A stretch of DNA of 22,211 bases from Synechococcales cyanobacterium PMM_0002 (GTDB taxonomy: Bacteria; Cyanobacteriota; Cyanobacteriia; Elainellales; Elainellaceae): NCBI GenBank assembly GCA_949127925.1, contig CASBQX010000352.1, forward strand, positions 1 to 22,211, given 5' to 3'. The position numbers were made by a program, and so were the translations under genes. The notes below the pieces were generated by a model. The model worked only from the letters and a program-made list of their open reading frames with translations, did not search any database and was not told where the DNA came from. Positions 14,117 to 22,097 of the stretch are shown here, piece after piece (the stretch's first letter is position 1; the number at the start of each line of letters is the position of its first letter).

Positions 14117-14839
14117 CTAAGGCTGGTGTTCTGGCGTATCTGTGGTTTCCGATTGAGGCTTAACGCTCAGAGGGGCATTCGAGTTACCGCTGGGTTTTTC
14201 TAGCCGCGCACCACCCTGTGCAGCCCAATCTTTGCGATATATCAGTTCTAGTTCATTTCCAGACTTCTCAAATAGTTTGGCCTGTCCGGATACTAAGCCT
14301 TGAAACACGCGATAGAAGGCAAGACTGACAATCGCCACAATCAGCCCGGTGGCGGTAGAAATTAGGGATTCGGAAATTCCCAGCGTCACATTTTCGGTGC
14401 CCGCCGTGCCCAAATCGCCCAGCCGGATGGAGCCGAGGGAGCTGATTAGGCCCAGCACCGTTCCGAGTAAGCCTAGCAGTGGAGAAAGGGCGATCGCCGC
14501 TTCCAAAATTTTGTCGCCTCGGCGCATGGCGGCTAGTTCTTCTTGCGCAGTTGCTTCTAGAGCCAGCTGAAACACTTCTGGCTCTGGCTTTTTAAGCTCT
14601 AGTGCCGAATTAAGAAATCGACCAATGGGTTGATCGGTAGACTGTCCAGCCAGGTTGGCAGCGGCATTCCAATCCCGGCGAGCGGACTCGATCACGCGAC
14701 CCGACACTTCTCGCTCACCCTTTAGCAGGTTCCACCAGTACCAGCTGCGCTCAATCACTACACTAATGGATAGGAATGAGAGCAGCAACAGCGGGTACAT
14801 GGCGAGTCCGCCCTTGGCAAAGACATCAGAAATATTCAC
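14117..14839 (-). CDS. exbB: ExbB/TolQ/MotA family proton channel protein
   Basis: 240 residues from GTG 14839 (MNISDVFAKGGLAMYPLLLLSF), which has GGAGG 12 nt upstream; the frame stays open to 15061 but the further residues are not family-like. Three spans: about 13-30 (YPLLLLSFLSISVVIE), then the pair in ALSPLLGLLGTVLGLISSLGSI and GISESLISTATGLIVAIVSLAFY, which form the MotA/TolQ/ExbB channel signature. The cytoplasmic loop carries EATAQEELAAMRRG. It forms the pentameric channel around the ExbD dimer in the inner membrane. First gene of an exbB-exbD operon, divergent from a TPR protein gene. Confidence 0.92.
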   Translation of the reverse strand: MNISDVFAKGGLAMYPLLLLSFLSISVVIERSWYWWNLLKGEREVSGRVIESARRDWNAAANLAGQSTDQPIGRFLNSALELKKPEPEVFQLALEATAQEELAAMRRGDKILEAAIALSPLLGLLGTVLGLISSLGSIRLGDLGTAGTENVTLGISESLISTATGLIVAIVSLAFYRVFQGLVSGQAKLFEKSGNELELIYRKDWAAQGGARLEKPSGNSNAPLSVKPQSETTDTPEHQP

Positions 14840-14912
14840 AGTTTCGATTTTCCTCCGTACATTTGTCTGCCCTATGCTGATGGGTGAGGTTGCCGTAGCC
14901 TCACGCCTATCT

Positions 14913-14949
14913 GCCCAGTAACGATGCCCAGTAACGATGCCCAGTAACG
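14913..14949. repeat. Tandem 13-mer x3 (GCCCAGTAACGAT)
   Basis: GCCCAGTAACG begins at 14913, 14926 and 14939, the copies joined by AT. They lie about 75-110 nt upstream of the exbB start, in its promoter or leader region. Confidence 0.9.
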
Positions 14950-15041
14950 CTAGGAATCTCAACCTGTGGATTCTTTCATCAATCTGGCTGCAACACAAGG
15001 GCGTCTCAATTTTAGAGAATTTTTGCGCACTGTTCCAAAAA

Positions 15042-15089
15042 TCTGGCGGGATCTCTAGCATGATCTCTGGCGGGATCGCTGGCCTGATC
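15042..15089. repeat. 24-nt tandem duplication (TCTGGCGGGATC...GATC)
   Basis: Units 15042-15065 and 15066-15089 agree at 21 of 24 positions, the first 12 being identical. They lie in the exbB-TPR divergent region. The rest of 14840-15291 shows no gene; SD AGGAG for the TPR gene is at 15281-15285. Confidence 0.8.
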
Positions 15090-15291
15090 TAGGGGCAACG
15101 TGATCGATCAAATCAATCAAAATTGGCTAGCCTTTAAGATTGGCCACAAGAATGGGCAAGCTAGGGGGCATTATCTTAATTTCTACCTTTTTACCCGCAG
15201 AGGGGCGATCGCTCCCTGATTTCGATAGAGAAATCTCTAGGGGGAACGGGTTGAGCGATGGACTCATGACATTAAATCTTAGGAGTTGGGT

Positions 15292-16677
15292 ATGCATCCA
15301 GTCAAAAGAACGGTTCTCATGGTCGCAACTGCGGCTGTTTTGGCAGGGGTTCCCAGCATAGCGCGATCGCAGGCTCCCATTTTGCTGGCGCAGGCAACGG
15401 CACAAGAGCTTTATCAAGATGGGGTAGAAAAAGTAAACGATGGCGACTATAGCGCTGGCGTTGAGGCGTTAAACCAAGCGATTAGCCTTGATCCCAATAA
15501 CGGAGCTGCCTATGCGTTTCGAGGGTTTGCCTTAGCGGCATTGGGGGAGAACGCAGCGGCGATCGCTGACTATAGCCGTGCCATTGAGCTGAACCCAACC
15601 TATGCCGATGCCTACACCAATCGGGGCGTGGCCTATTACCGAACCGGTAATTTGTCGGCGGCTCTGCCAGATTTGACCCAGGCCACCCAGCTCAACCCCA
15701 CCGCTGCCGAAGCCCATTTATATCGGGGCATAGTGCTGTCGGCAATGGGTGATACCTCGGAGGCAACTGCCGAGTTTGACCAAGCGATTCAGCTCCAGCC
15801 GAACTATCCAGAAGCCTACATGCAGCGAGGGGTGGCTCATGCTAGCAGCGGCAACCATGCGGCGGCGATCGCCGATTACGACAAGGCGATCGACTTGCGC
15901 AATGACTATGCCGAAGCCTACGTCAATCGGGGCAGTTCCAAATTTGCCCTAGGCCAGCTAGAACCTGCCTTATTCGACTTTAATGAAGCGGTTCAGCTAG
16001 ATGAAAATTCTGCCGTTGCCTACTTCAATCGGGGCTTTGTCGCCTCTACGATAGGCGATCGCGCCGCTGCCTACCGTGACTTTAGCCGTGCCCTCCAGAT
16101 CAACCCTAATTACGATCAGGCGTATCTCAATCGGGGGGTGGTATTGGCCGCTGCCGGAGATATACCGGGTGCGATGGCCGACTTAAACCAAGCGATCGAG
16201 CGCACTCCAGATTCGGCCATTGCCTACAAAATGCGAGGGGATGTGCAAATGCAGGCGGGTAACCCAACGGCTGCGTTCGCCGACTATACTCGCGCCATCA
16301 ACCTCGATAATGGCGATCCGGTTGCCCTGATTGCCCGCGCCGATGCCCGTCTGGCTCAAGCTGATCCAGATGGCGCGCATCAAGACCTAACGCAAGCGAT
16401 CGCGCTGCGCCCCAATGACCCCGTGGCGATCGCCAAGCGAGGAACCGTTCGAAATCAGCTCAGAGATTTTCGCGGAGCCACCATCGACTTTACGCGAGTG
16501 CTCCAGCTAAATGCTCAAGATGCCGATGCGCTATATGGTCGGGGGGTGGCGCGGGTGGAGTTGGGCGATCGCCAGGGAGCCTTAGCCGATTTGCGGCAGG
16601 CGGCAGATCTATACCGTCAGCAAAGCAATGCTGACGGGTATCGCAATGCGATCGCGCAGATCACAGCCCTGCAATAA
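15292..16677 (+). CDS. Exported tetratricopeptide-repeat protein (12 TPRs)
   Basis: 461 residues from ATG 15292 (AGGAG 6 nt upstream). The N-terminus is a signal peptide: KR, then LMVATAAVLAGVPSIA, with cleavage likely near residues 22-30, so it is periplasmic or lumenal. From about residue 38 to 445 the protein is twelve TPRs in strict 34-residue register, each near A-AY-NRG-A---G---AAI-DY-RAI-LNP. There is no other domain. TPR arrays act as protein-binding scaffolds; the partner is not visible. It is divergent from exbB-exbD, so a link with that envelope system is possible but unproven. The repeats are diverged at DNA level. Confidence 0.9.
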   Translation: MHPVKRTVLMVATAAVLAGVPSIARSQAPILLAQATAQELYQDGVEKVNDGDYSAGVEALNQAISLDPNNGAAYAFRGFALAALGENAAAIADYSRAIELNPTYADAYTNRGVAYYRTGNLSAALPDLTQATQLNPTAAEAHLYRGIVLSAMGDTSEATAEFDQAIQLQPNYPEAYMQRGVAHASSGNHAAAIADYDKAIDLRNDYAEAYVNRGSSKFALGQLEPALFDFNEAVQLDENSAVAYFNRGFVASTIGDRAAAYRDFSRALQINPNYDQAYLNRGVVLAAAGDIPGAMADLNQAIERTPDSAIAYKMRGDVQMQAGNPTAAFADYTRAINLDNGDPVALIARADARLAQADPDGAHQDLTQAIALRPNDPVAIAKRGTVRNQLRDFRGATIDFTRVLQLNAQDADALYGRGVARVELGDRQGALADLRQAADLYRQQSNADGYRNAIAQITALQ

Positions 16678-16743
16678 ATCACATGTCTCCAGATCTCAGG
16701 TTCAATCAATGACGGGCGGGCAAGATGCCTGCCACGCTACCTT

Positions 16744-17088
16744 CTATTCGTCTTCGTCTTCTTTGACTTCGGGCGACGATGCAATTAGCGTATAGGGCTG
16801 AAATAGCGGACTGCCACTTTTGCTCAGCGGAGCCGGATTTTGAGCCGTGGTCTGACTGGCTGTAGCGGTCGATTGAGGCGGATGTGCGGCTGAGTGGCAC
16901 AGTAGCGTTAAGACACAGGAGCAGGCGGCCAGAGAGATCAAATCCAGGGTTTTGGTCGATGGCCGTTCGGCATAGAGGGCAGTTGCCGCCTCTAGCAAGT
17001 GGGAACGGTGAAACGGAAACCGGGAGGATTTAGAGCGCGATCGCCGCTGTAGTTTGATCAATTGACTCATCTCTGGCACAACATCCAT
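16744..17088 (-). CDS. Hypothetical protein with a central hydrophobic segment
   Basis: 114 residues from ATG 17088; ATG 17070 (108 residues) or GTG 17097 are alternatives and none has a clear ribosome site. The N-terminal 35 residues are strongly basic (KLQRRSRSKSSRFPFHRSH). A hydrophobic stretch LISLAACSCVLTLLCHSA, about residues 50-67, could be a membrane span, and the tail is Ser/Thr/Pro-rich ending acidic (KEDEDE). I do not recognise a family. It lies alone, convergent with the TPR gene and divergent from the FAD enzyme. It is probably real because its start region sits within an otherwise empty gap, but the evidence is thin. Confidence 0.45.
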   Translation of the reverse strand: MDVVPEMSQLIKLQRRSRSKSSRFPFHRSHLLEAATALYAERPSTKTLDLISLAACSCVLTLLCHSAAHPPQSTATASQTTAQNPAPLSKSGSPLFQPYTLIASSPEVKEDEDE

Positions 17089-17290
17089 CCTAAACACTAA
17101 CGCTTTCTACCCATCTGTAGACTACCCAATTCCCCAACTTGTTCGCACAAAACTTAGGAATAGCTGAGAGTCTGTCAATCTTTGAATTAGAGTGACTTGG
17201 TCAAAACTCAAGGCGGTGAGGTGAGATCAACCCACCCCACCCTAATTTGACAAATGACTCAGCAACACCGCCACCTCTACTTGCAATAGC

Positions 17291-18643
17291 ATGACAACTC
17301 TTTACAATGCCAACGTTTACGACCGGACTCGTCCTGTAGGCAGTTTTTGGGAAACTACCGTTGAGCCGGCTAATTTAACTCATTACTCACCGCTAAATGC
17401 CGATCAAACCTGTGATGTAGCCATTATTGGGGGTGGAATTACGGGTCTGTCGGCAGCGCTGCATTTGGGGCGCGATCGCCAGCTTCAGGTGCGGGTGCTG
17501 GAGGCGGGAGTGCCCGCTTGGGGGGCTTCGGGGCGCAACGGCGGGTTCTGCTGTGTGGGTTCGACTCGACTCAATTACGAGGAGCTGCTGCAACGGTTTG
17601 GCCGACAGGAAACGCATCGCTACTTTCAAGATCAGCGCGAGGCGGTGGAGTTGGTGCGGCAGATTGCCAGCGAGGAAGGGATTGAGATTGATGCCCAGGG
17701 GGATGGGGAAATTGTGTCAGCGCATACGTCCACGCGGCGGGCATCATTGGTATCTGATTACGAGTTTCTGACGGAGGTGGCTGAGTATCCCTGTAAGCTA
17801 TGGTCGCCAGAGGAAATGGCAGAGCATGCCTTCCGCAGTCCAGAGGCGCATGGGGCGTTGCTGGTGGGGGTTGGCTTTGGGCTAAACCCGATGAAGTATT
17901 GTCGGGGGCTGGCGGCGGCGGTCTATCGACATGGTGGGACGATCCATGCCCACTCTGCGGTGCAATCGTGGGAAAAGGCAGACGGGTGGCATTTGCTGCA
18001 CACCCCTAGCGGGACGCTGCGAGCCAAGCAGGTAATTGTGGCGACCAATGGCTATACCGAAGATAGTCTGCATCCGTCGTTGGGCGATCGCCTGCTGCCT
18101 ACACTGTCTAACATCATTACGACCCGACCGCTGACCACTGCTGAGTTAGAGGCTCAGGGCTGGCGCACCCAAACTCCGGTGTACGATACGCGCGATTTGC
18201 TGTTTTATTTTCGGCTGTTGGCAGATGGACGGTTTTTGTTTGGCAGTCGGGGTGGCACGGTGGGGGATGGGCGAGAGGGCGATCGCGCTCAAGCCTATAT
18301 GACTCGGCGATTGGGTGAGATGTTTCCGGCTTGGCAGGGGATTGAAATTACGCATTTTTGGAACGGACTGGTGTGTATTTCGGCAGCGCTGACGCCCCAT
18401 ATTGGCAGCATGGCCGATGATCCCAGCGTGTTTTATGCGATCGCGTATCACGGCAATGGGGTGGCGACAGGAACTTGGAGTGGTCGAGCGGTGGCGCGTT
18501 TGGTGGCCGGGACGCACTCCTCTACGCAGCTTTGCTCGGTTTTCCGTCAGCCGCTGAAACGGTTTCCATTGCCCAGTCTGCGGATTTGGTATTTGCGGGG
18601 GGCCTATGCGGTGTATTCCCTCAAGGATGGTCTGCCGCTGTAG
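17291..18643 (+). CDS. FAD-dependent amine/amino-acid oxidoreductase (DadA/PuuB-like)
   Basis: 450 residues. The FAD-binding Rossmann motif GGGITG at 47-52 lies in CDVAIIGGGITGLSAALHL, with acidic Glu71 ending strand 2 (RVLEA), and GASGRNGGF at 78-86 is the second flavin motif of the DAO superfamily. QVIVATNGYT (about 250) and the C-terminal AYHGNGVATGTWSGRAVARLV are the GG/ATG-type motifs that close the FAD site. The long N-terminal lead (PVGSFWETT) resembles gamma-glutamylputrescine oxidase PuuB and related enzymes; substrate cannot be settled from sequence. It is soluble. The TAG stop is supplied by the palindromic repeat at 18640-18667. No SD is seen before ATG 17291. Confidence 0.9.
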   Translation: MTTLYNANVYDRTRPVGSFWETTVEPANLTHYSPLNADQTCDVAIIGGGITGLSAALHLGRDRQLQVRVLEAGVPAWGASGRNGGFCCVGSTRLNYEELLQRFGRQETHRYFQDQREAVELVRQIASEEGIEIDAQGDGEIVSAHTSTRRASLVSDYEFLTEVAEYPCKLWSPEEMAEHAFRSPEAHGALLVGVGFGLNPMKYCRGLAAAVYRHGGTIHAHSAVQSWEKADGWHLLHTPSGTLRAKQVIVATNGYTEDSLHPSLGDRLLPTLSNIITTRPLTTAELEAQGWRTQTPVYDTRDLLFYFRLLADGRFLFGSRGGTVGDGREGDRAQAYMTRRLGEMFPAWQGIEITHFWNGLVCISAALTPHIGSMADDPSVFYAIAYHGNGVATGTWSGRAVARLVAGTHSSTQLCSVFRQPLKRFPLPSLRIWYLRGAYAVYSLKDGLPL

Positions 18644-18667
18644 AGACGCGATTAATCGCGTCTCTAC
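18640..18667. repeat. Palindromic intergenic repeat, copy 2 (perfect 28-nt palindrome)
   Basis: Each arm is 14 nt, left GTAGAGACGCGATT, and pairs without mismatch. The TAG inside the left arm is the stop codon of the FAD oxidoreductase gene. It is the full-length version of the copy at 507-534 and again sits between convergent genes. Confidence 0.95.
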
Positions 18668-18713
18668 CAATGGGCGGGGATCATACGGGTTCATCCGGTT
18701 GCTCAAGCCGATC

Positions 18714-19202
18714 CTATCGCCCCCACAGGGTCGAATCTAGGCGGGCTTCTAGTTCTGCGGGATATTCTCCGGTGTCTACGGCGGCACGGATTGCCTTTAT
18801 TTCGCCCCAGGAGACTAGTTCTAGGTAGGTGCGGGCGGCTCCCAGGACTTTTCCGGTAGGGTCGAATACTTCTAGCCAGCCGTCGTCGCCGTCGGTAGTA
18901 ACTCGGATCACGTAGGTGTCTTGATCAGCGATCGCCACTCTAGCTAGGGTGACTGATCCCCAGTCTTGCTGCATGACATGTTCGTCGTAAAATTTGTAGG
19001 CGTCTAAAGCTCGCTGGGGAATGCCGTCGCGGTTTTGCGAGATTTGCAGGGGGGGGAGAGGGGTCTGGCACAGGGATAGGGGGATATCGGTTTCGTGGCC
19101 TTCGCAGTACGCGCTATATTTTTTCTGCCAATAGGTTTTGAGTTCGGTTTCGCAAAATTGGCGCACGCTTGCCGCTGATTCATCTATGGTGTGATGTGCC
19201 AT
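18714..19202 (-). CDS. Hypothetical protein, soluble, about 160 residues
   Basis: 162 residues from ATG 19202, with AGG 9 nt upstream. No signal peptide or span. The N-terminal half is charged and helical (QFCETELKTYWQKKY), the C-terminal half looks like alternating strands (DTYVIRVTTDGDDGWLEVFDPTGKVLGAARTYLELVSW) and ends with a helix (EIKAIRAAVDTGEYPAELEARL). I do not recognise the family. It converges with the FAD oxidoreductase gene and is divergent from the tsaC-like gene. The codon use and protein-like composition support a real gene. Confidence 0.75.
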   Translation of the reverse strand: MAHHTIDESAASVRQFCETELKTYWQKKYSAYCEGHETDIPLSLCQTPLPPLQISQNRDGIPQRALDAYKFYDEHVMQQDWGSVTLARVAIADQDTYVIRVTTDGDDGWLEVFDPTGKVLGAARTYLELVSWGEIKAIRAAVDTGEYPAELEARLDSTLWGR

Positions 19203-19314
19203 TTTTTACCTATTGTTTTGTAATATCTGATTTGTACCAGTTGAATCAGCGATCAGCCTGGATGATAGGCTCACACCAATTCTCAGTGATGATGGCTCTC
19301 TATACTAGATTTTT

Positions 19315-19947
19315 ATGCCCCAAGTTGCCTTAACTGATTTGATTGCGGCGGCCAGAACGGGGGAGACGTTGATCAGTTTCCCCACTGATACGGTGCCAGC
19401 GCTGGCGGCTCGACCCGATCGGGCAGCGCTAATTTTTGTAGCCAAACAACGCAGTCAAACCAAGCCGCTGATTTTGATGGGGGCTAGTTTGGCTGATTTG
19501 TGGTCCTATGTGGCGGGTAGTGCGGCTGAACGCGCGGTGTGGCAAGCGATCGCCAATCAGCATTTTCCAGGGGCGCTGACTCTGGTGCTGCCTGCTAGCG
19601 ATCGCCTGCCGCCAGAGGTGAACCCGACTGATCCCACTAGCATCGGGATTCGCGTACCCGACTGTGCGATCGCCTGTGAGATTTTGGCGAAAACGGGACC
19701 ACTGGCAACCACAAGCGTCAACCTGTCTGGCGAATCGCCGTTGCTAACCATTGACGCAATTAATACCCACTTTCCCCAAGTTTTGACGCTCTCAACGACT
19801 GAGGTGGAGATGTGGAATCGTTTAACTCAAACTCAACCCCCCATCAGCGTCACCGCTAGCTTGGGCATGCCGTCTACAGTGGCGCGGTGGACGGGGACAG
19901 GCTGGGAGATTTTACGGCAGGGCAGTGTGGTATTGTCAGGTTCCTAA
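19315..19947 (+). CDS. tsaC: L-threonylcarbamoyladenylate synthase family protein (Sua5/YrdC/TsaC)
   Basis: 210 residues, single YrdC-like domain. Visible motifs: SFPTDTVPALAA (PTDTVYG-like), AKQRSQTKPLILM (KxRxxxKPL, binding of nucleotide and phosphate), FPGALTLVLPAS (PGPxT-like), SIGIRVPD and ATTSVNLSGES (SANxSG-like). Family role: makes threonylcarbamoyl-AMP from Thr, bicarbonate and ATP for t6A37 of ANN-decoding tRNAs. The C-terminal PSTVARW--TGWEILRQGSV is typical. It lacks the Sua5 C-terminal extension, so it is TsaC- or YciO-like; with the proposed start ATG 19315, no strong SD is seen. Confidence 0.85.
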   Translation: MPQVALTDLIAAARTGETLISFPTDTVPALAARPDRAALIFVAKQRSQTKPLILMGASLADLWSYVAGSAAERAVWQAIANQHFPGALTLVLPASDRLPPEVNPTDPTSIGIRVPDCAIACEILAKTGPLATTSVNLSGESPLLTIDAINTHFPQVLTLSTTEVEMWNRLTQTQPPISVTASLGMPSTVARWTGTGWEILRQGSVVLSGS

Positions 19948-20122
19948 TGTAGTGAACATCTACCGTCAATACTAAGTTTAAAAAGATACGATATAGTGGA
20001 GAGCTGCTATTTTTTAAAGTGTTTTTCCCATCAGAATTTTTACTCATAAACCTGTGGGATGCCACGGTTAGGGGCACATTTTATTTTTGGCCTGTGCATT
20101 TTTTGTGCATTGATATGTATTT

Positions 20123-21082
20123 ATGAAAAAGACCTCGAAAACTAAGTTAAACGGCCTGCCAAAATCTACCCAAATGATGACGCTGGGTGAGTATGCGCAT
20201 CAGACGATTGGTGAACAATTTCGTCAGATGATTAAACAGGAAAAGCCTGTCTTGGCCGATAAAAACCCAGAATATTTGCATCAAATGCGGGTAGCCAGTA
20301 GACGCTTATACACGGCGCTGCAAGTATTTGATGCGGTCATAGAACTACCTAAAGCTGCCCGCGCCCAGCAGGTTCGCTCTTTGACCAAAGTGCTAGGAAA
20401 ACTGCGCGATCTAGATGTCCAAATTGATACCCTCAAACAAGATTACCAACCTCATCTGAAGCCGCCGGAACAAGACTCTATTGGTCAAGTGCTGACTGTA
20501 CTGGAGCACAGGCGGTGTAAGGCGTTGGCGGGTACCAAAGATGGGTTGGGGCGATCGCGCTATCAAGACTTGAAGCTAGCCTACAATGCTTGGCTAGACG
20601 CACCCCGCTTTACGTCCCTAGCTGAACTGTCTGTCGTCACTGCCCTGCCAGATTTGCTCAGCCCTCTGCTGTCGGTTTTGCTGCTCCATCCTGCCTGGTT
20701 ACTGGCTACCGAACGTTTATCGGATGAAACCATGCCGATTTTGCACGACCTGCGCAAGGCGTGTAAGCATGTCCGCTATCAAGCGGATTTTTTTGTGGCG
20801 TTTTATGGCGATCCGTTTAAAGCTTGGGTGAGTGGAATTAAGTCATTGCAAGATAGTTTGGGCAAGCTGCAAGATATTCAGGTGCTGCTAGAGCTATTGA
20901 CCGAAATTTTGCCGAAAGGGACGGAACTGGTAGGTTTGAATCAAGCGATTTATCAGCGACAGCACGATATTTTGGCCAGCTGGAATAGCGTCCGGCAGCA
21001 ATATTTGGAGCGATCGTTTCGCTACCAGATGCATCAGATGTTGCTTCAGCCTACGGCGGCGGCAGAGTCAGTCACAGACTAA
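20123..21082 (+). CDS. CHAD domain-containing protein
   Basis: 319 residues, nearly all one CHAD (conserved histidine alpha-helical) domain. Hallmarks: YLHQMRVASRRLYTALQVF (about 51-69), VLGKLRDLDVQIDTL (about 89-103), HDLRKACKHVRYQADFF (about 208-224) and LQDSLGKLQDIQVLLELL. The His and Arg/Lys residues on these helices line a basic groove; CHAD domains bind inorganic polyphosphate. The N-terminal 18 residues are basic and Lys-rich. No CYTH domain is fused or adjacent. It lies 31 nt upstream of holA on the same strand, so the two may be co-transcribed. Upstream A+T-rich region 19948-20122 holds a GTGCATT direct repeat. Confidence 0.9.
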   Translation: MKKTSKTKLNGLPKSTQMMTLGEYAHQTIGEQFRQMIKQEKPVLADKNPEYLHQMRVASRRLYTALQVFDAVIELPKAARAQQVRSLTKVLGKLRDLDVQIDTLKQDYQPHLKPPEQDSIGQVLTVLEHRRCKALAGTKDGLGRSRYQDLKLAYNAWLDAPRFTSLAELSVVTALPDLLSPLLSVLLLHPAWLLATERLSDETMPILHDLRKACKHVRYQADFFVAFYGDPFKAWVSGIKSLQDSLGKLQDIQVLLELLTEILPKGTELVGLNQAIYQRQHDILASWNSVRQQYLERSFRYQMHQMLLQPTAAAESVTD

Positions 21083-21113
21083 TGGATCTTGACAAGGGTA
21101 GACTTCAACTAAT

Positions 21114-22097
21114 ATGCCAATTTATTTTTTCTGGGGAGAAGACGATTTTGCCTTGCAGCGAGCCGTAATGGACTTGCGCGATCGCACCCTAGACCCAGCC
21201 TGGTCGAGTTTTAATTTGGACAAGATTTTTCCTGACCAGGCAGATGGGGTGATTCAGGCGCTGAATCAGGCAATGACGCCGCCCTTTGGCATGGGCGATC
21301 GCCTGGTGTGGTTAGTCGATACCACGGTCTGTCAGCGCTGCCCAGAAGAGCTGCTGTCTGAGCTAGAGCGCACCTTGCCTGCCCTGCCAGACAGCACGGT
21401 GCTGCTGTTGACCTCGGCAGGGAAACCCGACGGACGGATTAAATCGACTAAGCTGCTGCAAAAACACGCCGAGATTCGAGAGTTTGCCGCCATTTCTCCT
21501 TGGAAAACCGATCTGTTGATGCAGCGGGTGTGGCAGGTAGCGCAGGAGGTGGGGGTGAAGCTGACTACTGGCGGCGTCCAAATGCTGGCTGAAGCGGTGG
21601 GCAATGATACCCGTCAGCTCTACAACGAATTGGAGAAGCTGTATCTATTTGCAGGCAGCTCCAAGCAACCGATTGGGGAAGCGGCGATCGCCACTCTGGT
21701 CACGGCCTCTACTCAAAATAGTTTGCAGCTAGCTGCCGCCATCCGCCAAGGCAACACGGCCACGGCCATCGAACTGGTGGCCGACCTGTTTAACCGCAAT
21801 GAACCGACCCTGCGGATTGTGGCCACCCTCATTGGCCAATTTCGCACTTGGCTGTGGGTCAAACTGATGACCGAATCGGGTGAGCGCGATGAACGGGCGA
21901 TCGCCACCGCCGCCGACATCCCCAATCCCAAACGGATCTACTTCCTCCAACAAGACGTCAAGCCCCTAGCGCTACAACACTTGCAACGCAGCTTACCGTT
22001 GCTGCTAGAACTCGAAGTCGGCCTGAAGCAAGGCGCAGACGACCTGATTCTGATGCAGAGTAAAGTAATTGAGCTGTGTCAGATATTCAAGCGTTGA
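21114..22097 (+). CDS. holA: DNA polymerase III subunit delta
   Basis: 327 residues from ATG 21114. MPIYFFWGEDDFALQRAV is the N-terminal HolA motif (a degenerate P-loop-like YFFxGED); PFGMGDRLVWL, VLLLTSAGKPDGRIKSTK and VGVKLTTGGVQMLAEAVGNDTRQLYNELEKLYLF follow the family order, and the C-terminal helices end ELEVGLKQGADDLILMQSKVIELCQIFKR. The delta subunit opens the beta clamp within the clamp loader. The TGA stop (22095-22097) lies in the terminus of an IS200/IS605-like element, so the last codons or stop may have been replaced by insertion, though the length looks normal. Confidence 0.92.
   Translation: MPIYFFWGEDDFALQRAVMDLRDRTLDPAWSSFNLDKIFPDQADGVIQALNQAMTPPFGMGDRLVWLVDTTVCQRCPEELLSELERTLPALPDSTVLLLTSAGKPDGRIKSTKLLQKHAEIREFAAISPWKTDLLMQRVWQVAQEVGVKLTTGGVQMLAEAVGNDTRQLYNELEKLYLFAGSSKQPIGEAAIATLVTASTQNSLQLAAAIRQGNTATAIELVADLFNRNEPTLRIVATLIGQFRTWLWVKLMTESGERDERAIATAADIPNPKRIYFLQQDVKPLALQHLQRSLPLLLELEVGLKQGADDLILMQSKVIELCQIFKR

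Noticed and set aside
18146..18706. 186-codon minus-strand frame opposite the FAD oxidoreductase
   Set aside because: It overlaps conserved FAD-domain coding sequence and has no recognisable domain.
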